From assembly GCA_964345555.1 (NCBI GenBank), contig CAYFRD010000038.1, positions 1 to 14,992 on the forward strand: 14,992 bases of DNA, read 5' to 3'. The notes below the pieces were generated by a model that did no database searches, was not told the DNA's origin, and saw nothing but the letters and a program-made list of their open reading frames with translations. Of this stretch, positions 7,531-14,949 are shown piece by piece. A program made the position numbers and the translations under genes. Positions within the stretch are counted from its first letter, which is position 1. Each line of letters starts with the position of its first letter. The DNA comes from Peptoniphilus_E sp964345555 (GTDB lineage Bacteria > Bacillota > Clostridia > Tissierellales > Peptoniphilaceae).

Positions 7531-7893
7531 ATGTCTTTTCCCAGATTGATAATTACATTACTGGCAATATTTGCCATAATAATTTTGTATTTTGCAATTT
7601 TATTTACTTTGATCAAGAAAAATATAAATAAGTTGTACAAACTGTTTAAAGAAAATAATGCTTTTTCCTATCAAAATGCGCTTAACAGACAAGACTTAAA
7701 TGCAAAGGCACAAGGTTTTATGGAAAGAGCCATGATGAAGAGAAATTATTCCGCCGACGCCTTTGAATTTTTGTTTAAAAGCAATATTATAAAGGGAACT
7801 AATGATAGATTTTATTTTGATATGAAAAGTTTAAAATCTGCAAAGAACAATGCGAATTTTTTGATGGAATATATGTTAAAAGATTTGCCGTAA
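7531..7893 (+). CDS. Small one-pass membrane protein, unknown function
   Basis: I do not recognise the family. With the start chosen here the product is 120 residues: a short N-terminus (MSFPR), one strongly hydrophobic helix (about 6-29, rich in Ile, Leu, Ala, Phe), a basic flank (KKNINKLYKLFK, probably cytoplasmic side) and a polar 80-residue domain with a helical look (NALNRQDLNAKAQGFMERAM and onward). An in-frame ATG lies 18 bases earlier at 7513, but no ribosome site precedes it, while AAAGAGG precedes the ATG at 7531 by 6 bases. The gene stands alone on the plus strand between two minus-strand operons, with its own promoter and a terminator 13 bases beyond its stop. Its small size and soluble tail suggest a regulatory or accessory membrane protein, but nothing in the sequence names a role. 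Confidence 0.7.
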   Translation: MSFPRLIITLLAIFAIIILYFAILFTLIKKNINKLYKLFKENNAFSYQNALNRQDLNAKAQGFMERAMMKRNYSADAFEFLFKSNIIKGTNDRFYFDMKSLKSAKNNANFLMEYMLKDLP

Positions 7894-7905
7894 TTTTTAA
7901 GCAAA

Positions 7906-7935
7906 AAAATAAGGAGTGAAATCACTCCTTATTTT
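7906..7935. terminator. Bidirectional terminator between the small membrane gene and thrB
   Basis: A 13-bp perfect stem (AAAATAAGGAGTG / CACTCCTTATTTT) with loop AAAT has T-rich runs on the exit side of both strands (TTATTTTATTTTT on plus, TTATTTTTTT on minus). It serves the converging gene at 7531 and the thr genes; the thrB stop codon (7929-7931) lies inside its right arm. Confidence 0.88.
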
Positions 7936-8774
7936 ATTTTTGCACCTTCATCTACGATTCTTAATTCTTCAATTCTCCATTGATCATTTGTTTTTATGGT
8001 TTTTAATTTTTCTAAAAGTTCAGGGTTTTCTCCGTTGCTTATTACTATTAGGCTTGGTCCCGCTCCTGATATAAACAATACTGCGCCTGCCGAATTTGCC
8101 GCCTCTTTTAATACATCATAGTCTCTTATCAAATTTTTTCTGTAAGGTTCATGCAACCTATCCTTTGCAGATCCCTTCAGCAAATTAAAATCTCCCGTTC
8201 TCAGTGCTTGTGAGATTAAATTTGCCCTTGATATATTAAACACCGCATTTGCCAAAGGTATTTCTTTTGGAACCGCTTCTCTTGCAGCTTTTGTTTTGAG
8301 TTCAAAATCCGGTATCAATAAATATATTGCAAATTTTTCATCTACCTGTGTCTTGTAATAATATATTTCTCTACCTTCTAAAAAAGCGCATATATGTCCA
8401 CCCAACAGAGCCGGCGCTACATTGTCCGGATGTCCTTCGATTTCCGTGGCATATTTTAAAAGTTCGTCCTTGTCTAAGTGTAATCCGCTGTTTTCATTTG
8501 CAAATATCAAGCTGGATACTATGCACGCTGCAGAACTCCCCAATCCTCTTGACATTGGTATATTTCCTGTGACTTTTATTTCCAACTCGGGTGTTTTTAA
8601 TTTGTTTTTTTTATAAAAATAATCCACGGATTCATACATAAGTGATTTTTTAGTTTCAAATTTTGTCTTGTCAGTAATTATAAATTCAAAATCATTGTAT
8701 AAATTAAGCGCAATCCCCATGCAATCATATCCCGGCCCTAAATTTGCGCTGGTGGCAGGCACTCTAACTATCAA
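7929..8774 (-). CDS. thrB: Homoserine kinase
   Basis: ThrB phosphorylates L-homoserine with ATP to O-phosphohomoserine, the substrate of the threonine synthase encoded just upstream. The GHMP-kinase fold is plain: an N-terminal PATSANLGPGYDCMG (6-20), the ATP-binding glycine-rich loop PMSRGLGSSAA (73-83), a GHPDNVAPALLGG block near 113-125 and a C-terminal FISGAGPSLIVIS (near 234-246), the third GHMP motif. At 281 residues it is slightly shorter than the usual 290-310. The start is a TTG at 8772-8774 that overlaps the thrC stop (TTGA), with AAAGGAG 8 bases before it, indicating coupled translation. It is the last gene of the operon. Confidence 0.92.
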   Translation of the reverse strand: MIVRVPATSANLGPGYDCMGIALNLYNDFEFIITDKTKFETKKSLMYESVDYFYKKNKLKTPELEIKVTGNIPMSRGLGSSAACIVSSLIFANENSGLHLDKDELLKYATEIEGHPDNVAPALLGGHICAFLEGREIYYYKTQVDEKFAIYLLIPDFELKTKAAREAVPKEIPLANAVFNISRANLISQALRTGDFNLLKGSAKDRLHEPYRKNLIRDYDVLKEAANSAGAVLFISGAGPSLIVISNGENPELLEKLKTIKTNDQWRIEELRIVDEGAKIK

Positions 8775-10222
8775 AACAATATCTCCTTTATTAATTCCTT
8801 AATTCCATTCTTTTCAATTTCTCTTTCTTGTGTAACTTTTTTCCTCAACAGATTTTTAAAGTTATCGTCGGCTTGTATTCCGGTTTTTTCCTCCACTGCA
8901 TCTATTGCGGAAATTTCATCTTCATAATCGATAGACAGAGCCTTTGCAATGGATGCTGCAAATTTGAAAGGTGAAGCGGTGGCTGCGGCAATGACCTTGC
9001 CTCCGTTTTTCTTTATGTGCTCTTCGGCGGCTTTTGTCGCAATGGCGGAGTGAGTGTCCACCAAGTATCCGAATTTTTCATATACTGCAAATATCTCCTC
9101 CAATGTTTCTTCGTCGTCGTAGCAATATCCGTATATTCCCTTTATTTTATTTTTATCAACTACATACTTTCCTTCTGATTTTAAATCCTGCATCAAATCA
9201 TTTATATACTCAGTATCCTGATTCAATTCATAATATAAAAATCTCTCTAAATTAGATGATATGAGTATGTCCATTGAGGGCGAGTTGGTTGTGTAGAATT
9301 GTCTGTTTATATCGTAAAGACCCGTATTGATAAAATCGGTCAGGATGCTGTTTTTGTTGGAACCGCAAATTAAATCTCCAATGGGCAGTCCCATTTTCTT
9401 GGCAAGATATGCAGCGAGTATGTTTCCGAAGTTGCCCGTCGGCACAGATACGGATATCTTTTCTCCCTTTTCTATCTCTTTCTTCTTAACTAATTCATAA
9501 TAGGAATAAAAATAATATACGATTTGAGGAACAAGTCTGCCTATGTTGATGGAATTGGCTGAAGATAGGAGATAATCTTTTTTCTCCAGGTATTTTTTAA
9601 ATTCCCCGTCATTGAATATTTCCTTGAGAGAAGATTGCGCATCGTCGAAATTTCCCTTTACGGCTACAGCGTGAGTGTTTTTACCGTCTATTGTGACCAT
9701 TTGTTTCCTTTGTATTTCGCTTATTCCCTTTGTGGGATAGAATACTATGATCTGTGAGTTTTCTATGTCTTTAAATCCATATAGCGCGGCAGAACCTGTA
9801 TCACCTGATGTGGCTGTAAGTATGAGGATTTTTTTGTCAATATTTTGTTTTTTTAAAGACAATGACACGAGTCTTGGAAGCAAACTCATGGCAAAATCTT
9901 TAAAGGCATAAGTTTGTCCGTGGAAAAGCTCCATAACATAAGTGTTCTCTAATTTTTTTATCGGCAGTATTTCAGGTTCAAAGGTCTTATAAGCTTGGTC
10001 AATTTCGTAAAATAAACTCTCTCTATCCATGTCGTCAAAAATGGAAGATATGATCTTTTTTGCATAATCAACGTATCCAAATAAATCTATTTCCTCTTGA
10101 GTTATATCAATTTGTCCAAGCTTTTCAGGTACGTATAATCCTCCGTCATCGGCAAGACCCTTTAAAATTGCTTCATAACTCGAATTAATGCTCGAGTTCC
10201 CTCTTGTGCTTAAAAATTTCAT
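8771..10222 (-). CDS. thrC: Threonine synthase
   Basis: ThrC is a pyridoxal-phosphate enzyme converting O-phosphohomoserine to threonine and phosphate. The 483-residue protein starts with the family's MKFLSTRGNSS and GLADDGGLYVPE (22-33) segment and carries the cofactor lysine K108 in LFHGQTYAFKDFAMSLL. The TSGDTGSAAL phosphate-binding loop, SANSINIGRLVPQ and PTGNFGNILAAYLAKKMGLP follow in the expected order. Length fits the long threonine synthase type with an N-terminal domain. The ATG is preceded by AGGTGA and lies 8 bases after the proA stop; the 3' end overlaps the thrB start. Together with thrB it completes threonine synthesis from homoserine; no homoserine dehydrogenase is in the window. 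Confidence 0.95.
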   Translation of the reverse strand: MKFLSTRGNSSINSSYEAILKGLADDGGLYVPEKLGQIDITQEEIDLFGYVDYAKKIISSIFDDMDRESLFYEIDQAYKTFEPEILPIKKLENTYVMELFHGQTYAFKDFAMSLLPRLVSLSLKKQNIDKKILILTATSGDTGSAALYGFKDIENSQIIVFYPTKGISEIQRKQMVTIDGKNTHAVAVKGNFDDAQSSLKEIFNDGEFKKYLEKKDYLLSSANSINIGRLVPQIVYYFYSYYELVKKKEIEKGEKISVSVPTGNFGNILAAYLAKKMGLPIGDLICGSNKNSILTDFINTGLYDINRQFYTTNSPSMDILISSNLERFLYYELNQDTEYINDLMQDLKSEGKYVVDKNKIKGIYGYCYDDEETLEEIFAVYEKFGYLVDTHSAIATKAAEEHIKKNGGKVIAAATASPFKFAASIAKALSIDYEDEISAIDAVEEKTGIQADDNFKNLLRKKVTQEREIEKNGIKELIKEILF

Positions 10223-10230
10223 AATTTCAC

Positions 10231-11143
10231 CTATATTCTAATTTGACCCTTTCCTAAAATAACGTATTTTTCGCTTGTGAGTTCTTCCAGTCCCACAGGA
10301 CCTCTGGCATGCAATTTTTGTGTGGATATGCCTATTTCCGCTCCCTTGCCGAAGGCTCCACCGTCAGTAAATCTTGAACTTGCATTTACATATACGCAGG
10401 CGGAATCCACTTCATTTAAAAATCTCATAGCATTTTCATAGTTTTCCGTGACTATCATATCGGAGTGGTGTGTGGAATATTTGTAGATGTGCTCTATGGC
10501 TTCGTCCAATCCGCTCACTAATTTCATACTCATCTTGTAGTCGAGATATTCCCTTGCGTACTCCTCTTCGGTGGCAGGTTTTACATTTTTCAGTTTTTCC
10601 TGTGTTTTTTCACAACCGAATACTTCTATATTATATTCATCTATTATCGCTTGCAGTCCGGTGTAAAAATCATCCTTTACCGCCTCACTTACAAGTAAGC
10701 TTTCCAATGCATTGCACACGCCAACTCTGGTAGTCTTTGCATTTTTCAAAATATTAAGAGCCATGTCGGTTTTTGCACTGTCATCCACATATAGATGGCA
10801 GTTGCCCACTCCCGTTTCAAGCACAGGCACCGAGGCGTTTTCCAGCACGGAATTTATAAGTCCTGCCGACCCTCTTGGGATTAACAGGTCAATATACCCT
10901 TTAAGTTTCATCAGTCCCACTGAGGACTCTCTGCTTGTATCGTCGATAAAACTTATTATATTTGCATCATATCCTGAATCTTCTATTGCAGACCTTATGG
11001 AGTTTGCTATAGCTTTATTTGAATTTATCGCTTCCTTGCCGCCTCTGAGTATGACGCTGTTGCCCGCCTTGAGGCAAATGCCCGCGGCATCCGCCGTGAC
11101 ATTCGGCCTCGACTCGAAAATAACGGCTATAACGCCTATGGGG
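10231..11143 (-). CDS. proA: Glutamate-5-semialdehyde dehydrogenase, C-terminal part (5' end lost in gap)
   Basis: ProA reduces gamma-glutamyl phosphate to glutamate-5-semialdehyde with NADPH, the second step of proline synthesis. A GTG at 10918-10920 is not the start: the frame stays open up to the gap and encodes PIGVIAVIFESRPNV, ADAAGICLKAGNSVILRGGK and DDTSRESSVGLMKLKGYID. The catalytic cysteine lies in ETGVGNCHLYVDD, followed by the family's TTRVGVCNALESLLV, SRFTDGGAFGKGAEIGISTQ and ARGPVGLEELTS. About 304 residues are present; a whole ProA is about 415, so roughly the first 115 are missing. Codons near the gap are unusually G+C rich (GCG, GGC, CTC). It does not continue the fragment on the other side of the gap: both encode the PIGVI...IL segment, with different sequence. 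It ends 8 bases before thrC. Confidence 0.88.
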
Positions 11144-11153
11144 NNNNNNNNNN
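11144..11153. other. Assembly gap of 10 N inside the proA region
   Basis: Ten undetermined bases separate two proA fragments. The flanking sequences cannot be joined into one gene by any short fill, because both contain their own copy of the same 32-residue ProA segment. The number 10 is probably a placeholder. Confidence 0.97.
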
Positions 11154-11600
11154 TAATATCAAAGTGTTGGAAGATTTTATTGCAAGTATAGAAGCATCCA
11201 GCGTCACATTGGGTCTTGATTCGTAGATCATGCCTATAACGCCGATGGGCACTTTTCTCTTGCCTATTACAAGTCCGTTTTCCAAGGTGGTGACCTCGGA
11301 CATTGAGCCTATAGGATCTTTTAAATCCACAACTTTGTCTATGGAGTCTGCCATATCTTGTATTCTCTTTTCATCAAGGTAGAGTCTGTCTAGAAGCCCC
11401 TCGCTCATTCCGGATTCTCTGGACTTTTCCATGTCAATCTTGTTAGATTCTATTATTTTATTAATATCCTTTAGCAAAAAGTCCTTGATGTTTTTAAGTA
11501 TTCTGTTCTTTTCTGCCGTATTTAACTTAGCCAGTTCTCTCCCGGCTATTTTTGAATTTCTTCCTATGTTTTTAAGATTCTTTTGTAAAGATTGTTCCAA
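11154..11600 (-). CDS. proA: Glutamate-5-semialdehyde dehydrogenase, N-terminal part (3' end lost in gap)
   Basis: About 149 residues of a ProA N-terminus, ending at the gap. Visible are the helical start (AGRELAKLNTAEKNRILKNI), SGMSEGLLDRLYLDEKRI, KDPIGSMSEVTTLENGLVIG and KVPIGVIGMIYESRPNVTL, then DASILAIKSSNTLIL. The start is a TTG at 11598-11600 with AGGGGAG 6 bases upstream; it overlaps the proB 3' end by 29 bases. This fragment and the fragment left of the gap share only 19 of 32 residues in their overlapping segment, so they come from two different proA genes or two strains. Confidence 0.87.
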
Positions 11601-12369
11601 TATTTTCTCCCCTTACTATTTTCCTAATCACATTAAAATCTTCAGAGTTGGCAACTACTACATCTATGTTTTTTTCCATACACATTTTAGCTGCGTTGAT
11701 CTTTGTACACATTCCTCCGGTCCCGACTTCAGATGCGGAACCCTTTGCCATCTTCTCCAAATCTTCGTTTATTTCCGTTACCTTTTCTATAAATTTAGCA
11801 TCGGGATTTTTATTGGGATCATCGCTGTAAAGTCCGTCTATGTCCGATAGCAGTATCAACAAATCCGCATCTATCATCCTTGCGACCACTGCAGACAACG
11901 TGTCGTTATCACCAAATTCTATTTCAAAGGTTGATATGGTGTCATTTTCATTGACTACAGGTATTACATTCATTTTTAACAGCTCGTCAAAGGTGTTGAT
12001 GGCGTTTACTCTCATTATTTCATCAATTTCAATCTGTCTTGTGAGCAAAATTTGACTTGCATAGTAATCGTATACATTGAAAGCTCTATTGTATGTATTC
12101 ATAAGAGCAACCTGCCCGACAGAAGATGCCGCCTGCTTTCCTACTACATCTCTGGGTCTGGATTTTAGATTGAGTCTTTTGGCACCCGCAGCTATGGAGC
12201 CGGAAGAGACCAGCACCACTTCAAGTCCGTGATTTTTTAAATTTGACAACTCCCATGCCAAATCGTCTATTCTCGACAAATTTATAATTCCGTTATCATG
12301 TGTGATGGATGATGAACCCACCTTTACAACTACCCTCTTATACTTGCTTAATCCCTTCAAATCTATCAC
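11572..12369 (-). CDS. proB: Glutamate 5-kinase
   Basis: ProB phosphorylates glutamate to gamma-glutamyl phosphate, the first and usually proline-inhibited step of proline synthesis. The amino-acid-kinase fold shows VVVKVGSSSI (13-22), VLVSSGSIAAGA (52-63), VVNENDTIS and FGDNDTLSAVVA, LLILLSDIDGLY with SDDPNKNPDA, and GTGGMCTKINAAKMC. At 265 residues it lacks the C-terminal PUA domain of the longer E. coli enzyme, as in many Firmicutes. The frame as drawn starts with GTG (12367-12369), but the best ribosome site, GGGAAGTGAT, overlaps that GTG and is better placed for a TTG at 12358-12360, which would drop three residues. It overlaps proA by 29 bases, coupling the two steps. Confidence 0.92.
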   Translation of the reverse strand: MIDLKGLSKYKRVVVKVGSSSITHDNGIINLSRIDDLAWELSNLKNHGLEVVLVSSGSIAAGAKRLNLKSRPRDVVGKQAASSVGQVALMNTYNRAFNVYDYYASQILLTRQIEIDEIMRVNAINTFDELLKMNVIPVVNENDTISTFEIEFGDNDTLSAVVARMIDADLLILLSDIDGLYSDDPNKNPDAKFIEKVTEINEDLEKMAKGSASEVGTGGMCTKINAAKMCMEKNIDVVVANSEDFNVIRKIVRGENIGTIFTKES

Positions 12370-12390
12370 TTCCCAACAAATATTGTTATC

Positions 12391-12419
12391 ATCTTACTAT
12401 ATAGAATATCCTTTTTCAA
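12391..12419 (-). promoter_or_regulatory. Tentative promoter of the proB-proA-thrC-thrB operon
   Basis: On the minus strand TTGAAA (12414-12419) and TAAGAT (12391-12396) are 17 bases apart, about 22-30 bases before the proB start. The -10 is a weak match. I see no proline- or threonine-rich leader peptide and no T-box-like structure in the 146-base spacer, so no attenuation mechanism is supported. Confidence 0.35.
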
Positions 12420-12454
12420 TATTTATAAATTCTAAAAATAAATATTCCTTGAAA

Positions 12455-12483
12455 TTTAATTTAATTCTATTTTGTGCTATAAT
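12455..12483 (+). promoter_or_regulatory. Extended -10 promoter of the NfnAB-type gene
   Basis: TTTAAT (12455-12460), 17 bases, then TATAAT (12478-12483) with TG one base before it (12475-12476). The ribosome site AAGGAGTTGAT (12499-12509) lies before the ATG at 12516. The promoter core is nearly the same as that at 7490-7504. Confidence 0.72.
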
Positions 12484-12515
12484 TAGTCCAACTATATTAA
12501 GGAGTTGATAGTAAG

Positions 12516-14837
12516 ATGTATAAAATTTTAACTAAGGACGAAATTGCTCCGGAAACAGTGCAAATGAGCATTCAGGCTCCCAAAATTGCAGCTTCGGCAT
12601 TGCCGGGTCAATTCGTCATCGTCATTGCGGACAAATATTCAGAAAGAATCCCTCTTACAATTTGTGACTATGATCCAAAAGCTGGAACTGTTGACATAGT
12701 TATTAAAATTGCAGGTGATTCCACAAGAAAAATTTGCAATATGCAAGTAGGAGAATATATACATGACTTTGTAGGGCCTCTCGGCAATCCCAGTGAAATG
12801 GTCCATGAAGATATCGAAGAGTTAAAAAAACAAAATATTCTATTTGTAGGAGGCGGTGCAGGTATCGCCCCTGTATACTGTCAAATAAAATGGTGCCATG
12901 AAAACGGCATAGGTGCAGATGTTTTAATCGGCGCAAGATCTGAAGAACACTTGATTTTAAGAAAAGAACTGGAAGACGTTTCAAGAGATCTATATATATG
13001 TACAGATGACGGCTCCGTGGGAAGAAAAGGTGTAGTAACAGATGAAATAGCCGATCTCGTAGAAAACAAAGGAATCAAGTACGACCACATCATAGCAATA
13101 GGACCTATGATTATGATGAAATTTGTATGTCAACAAACTGCAAAATACAATATAAAGACCACCGTATCCCTGAACCCCATAATGGTAGACGGCACTGGCA
13201 TGTGCGGAGCTTGCAGATGTAAAGTTGGTGGAGAAACTAAATTCGCATGCGTTGACGGTCCCGAATTTGACGGACATTTGGTAGACTTTGAATTGGCAAT
13301 GACAAGACAAAGACAATACAAAGATGCAAAATCAAGAAAATTCTCCCAATTGGATCAAGTCAAACCCGGCACACCCAACGACTTTGTAAAACAACAAGAA
13401 GCTCACAAACTTGAAGAAGAATTAAGCGAAGAAAAAACTGAAACAGATAAAAAATCCGACAGATTTGTAAGAGTACCTATAACAAACCAAGAACCCGACG
13501 TAAGAATTAACAACTTTGACGAAGTATGTCTAGGATACACTGAAGAAGAAGCCATCAAAGAAGCACAAAGATGCTTAAACTGCAAAAAACCCCTATGCGT
13601 TGGCGGATGCCCCGTATCAATAGACATCCCCGGATTTATCAAAGAAATTGCTAACGGAAATATTGAACAAGCCGCAAAAGTCCTTGCACATTACTCAACA
13701 CTTCCTGCAGTTTGCGGTAGAGTATGTCCTCAAGAAACTCAATGCGAAGAAAGATGTATCTTGGGGAAACGTGGAGAAGCAGTAGCAATCGGCAAACTGG
13801 AAAGATTCGCAGCAGACTACGCAAGACGAAACAACATAAATCTGAACAACAAACCCGCATCAAACGGAAAAAAAGTTGCTATCGTAGGAGCAGGACCTTC
13901 AGGACTTACCTGTGCAGGAGAACTTGCAAAAATGGGATATGAAGTCACAATCTTTGAAGCACTTCACATATCAGGCGGCGTACTTGTTTATGGAATTCCC
14001 GAATTCAGACTTCCCGACGAAGTAGTCAACCATGAAGTTGAAAACATAAAGGAACTGGGAGTAACAATAAACAATGACGTAGTAATCGGTAAAACCGTCA
14101 CAATAGACAACCTTCTAAAAGAAGGATATGAAGCAGTGTTTATAGGATCAGGTGCAGGACTTCCGAAATTCATGAACATCCCGGGAGAAGAATTCAACGG
14201 AGTATTCTCAGCAAATGAATTCCTCACAAGAGTTAACTTGATGAGAGCCTTTGAAGAAGGATATGAAACTCCAATATTCGTCGGCGAAAAAACAGCTGTA
14301 GTAGGTGGCGGAAACGTAGCAATGGACGCCGCAAGAGTTGCAAGACGTATGGGCAGCGACGTAACCATACTATACAGAAGAACAGACGCCGAACTACCTG
14401 CAAGACGAGAAGAAATCGAACACGCCAAAGAAGAGGGCATCAGATTTGAAATGCTGACCGCTCCCGTCGAACTCATAGCAGATGAAAACGGAAACGTAAA
14501 ATCCGTTAAATGTGTGAGAAACGAACTGGGCGAACCCGATGCATCAGGACGTAGAAGACCCGTTGAAATAAAAGGATCCGAATTTGAAGAAGAATTTCAA
14601 ACAGTAATCATGGCACTGGGAACATCCCCCAACCCCTTAATAGCAAAAACAACAGATAACCTCGAAACAGCAAGCTGGGGCGGAATAATAACCGACAACT
14701 TCGGAAAAACCTCCAGAGAAGAAATCTACGCAGGCGGAGACGCAGTAACAGGTTCAGCAACAGTAATACTCGCAATGGGTGCAGGCAAGACAGCAGCAGC
14801 AAAAATAGACGAGTATTTAAGAAATAAAAACAACTAA
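12516..14837 (+). CDS. Fused NfnA-NfnB-type NADPH/ferredoxin oxidoreductase (also annotated as DHOD-B/glutamate-synthase-like)
   Basis: A 773-residue cytoplasmic iron-sulfur flavoprotein built from two proteins usually encoded separately. Residues 1-280 are a ferredoxin-NADP reductase-like unit (PyrK/NfnA type): FAD region near RIPLTICDYD (45-54), NAD-binding FVGGGAGIAP (110-119) and a [2Fe-2S] motif with D225, C230, C233, C245. A charged linker (about 281-316) leads to a GltD/NfnB-like unit: cysteines 353, 356, 361, 365 and 400, 404, 410, 414 for two [4Fe-4S] clusters, FAD loop VGAGPSG (457-463), NADPH loop VVGGGNVAMDAARVARRMG (595-613) and GGDAVTGSATVILAMGAGK near the end. Known NfnAB bifurcates electrons between NADH, ferredoxin and NADPH; this fusion fits that, though similar fusions are annotated as glutamate synthase small subunit. 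No GltB subunit is nearby. The C-terminal half uses mostly A- or C-ending codons, unlike neighbouring genes, suggesting high expression. Confidence 0.88.
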   Translation: MYKILTKDEIAPETVQMSIQAPKIAASALPGQFVIVIADKYSERIPLTICDYDPKAGTVDIVIKIAGDSTRKICNMQVGEYIHDFVGPLGNPSEMVHEDIEELKKQNILFVGGGAGIAPVYCQIKWCHENGIGADVLIGARSEEHLILRKELEDVSRDLYICTDDGSVGRKGVVTDEIADLVENKGIKYDHIIAIGPMIMMKFVCQQTAKYNIKTTVSLNPIMVDGTGMCGACRCKVGGETKFACVDGPEFDGHLVDFELAMTRQRQYKDAKSRKFSQLDQVKPGTPNDFVKQQEAHKLEEELSEEKTETDKKSDRFVRVPITNQEPDVRINNFDEVCLGYTEEEAIKEAQRCLNCKKPLCVGGCPVSIDIPGFIKEIANGNIEQAAKVLAHYSTLPAVCGRVCPQETQCEERCILGKRGEAVAIGKLERFAADYARRNNINLNNKPASNGKKVAIVGAGPSGLTCAGELAKMGYEVTIFEALHISGGVLVYGIPEFRLPDEVVNHEVENIKELGVTINNDVVIGKTVTIDNLLKEGYEAVFIGSGAGLPKFMNIPGEEFNGVFSANEFLTRVNLMRAFEEGYETPIFVGEKTAVVGGGNVAMDAARVARRMGSDVTILYRRTDAELPARREEIEHAKEEGIRFEMLTAPVELIADENGNVKSVKCVRNELGEPDASGRRRPVEIKGSEFEEEFQTVIMALGTSPNPLIAKTTDNLETASWGGIITDNFGKTSREEIYAGGDAVTGSATVILAMGAGKTAAAKIDEYLRNKNN

Positions 14838-14852
14838 TCAAATATTAAATTC

Positions 14853-14891
14853 AAATAGCAGTCTGACTTTATTTTAAGCATACTGCTATTT
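14853..14891 (+). terminator. Terminator downstream of the NfnAB-type gene
   Basis: A 10-bp perfect stem (AAATAGCAGT at 14853-14862, ACTGCTATTT at 14882-14891) encloses a 19-base loop and is followed by TTG after the closing T-run, 16 bases beyond the stop codon. The loop is long, so it is a moderate rather than strong terminator. Confidence 0.6.
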
Positions 14892-14906
14892 TTGTAATAA
14901 AACAAC

Positions 14907-14949
14907 TTCACAAACAAACACCTCCCGATTATTGGAGGGAGACTGTGAA
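14907..14949. repeat. Nested inverted repeat near the right edge
   Basis: TTCACA (14907-14912) pairs with TGTGAA (14944-14949) around an inner stem CCTCC (14921-14925) / GGAGG (14934-14938) with loop CGATTATT. On the minus strand the inner hairpin is followed by TGTTTGTTTG, so it could end a transcript from beyond the right edge. Alternatively it marks the end of a mobile element. Confidence 0.45.

Noticed and set aside
10231..10920. A shorter proA starting at the GTG at 10918-10920
   Set aside because: The frame continues upstream with conserved ProA sequence up to the gap, so this GTG is an internal valine.
10712..11191. Plus-strand reading frame across the N gap in the proA region
   Set aside because: It is antisense to proA, runs through unknown bases and has no family features.
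13988..14476. Long antisense reading frame (162 residues) opposite the NfnB-like half
   Set aside because: It is a shadow of a gene with strong A/C codon bias, which removes stop codons on the other strand; there is no ribosome site, and the sense strand has a complete, well-conserved protein.
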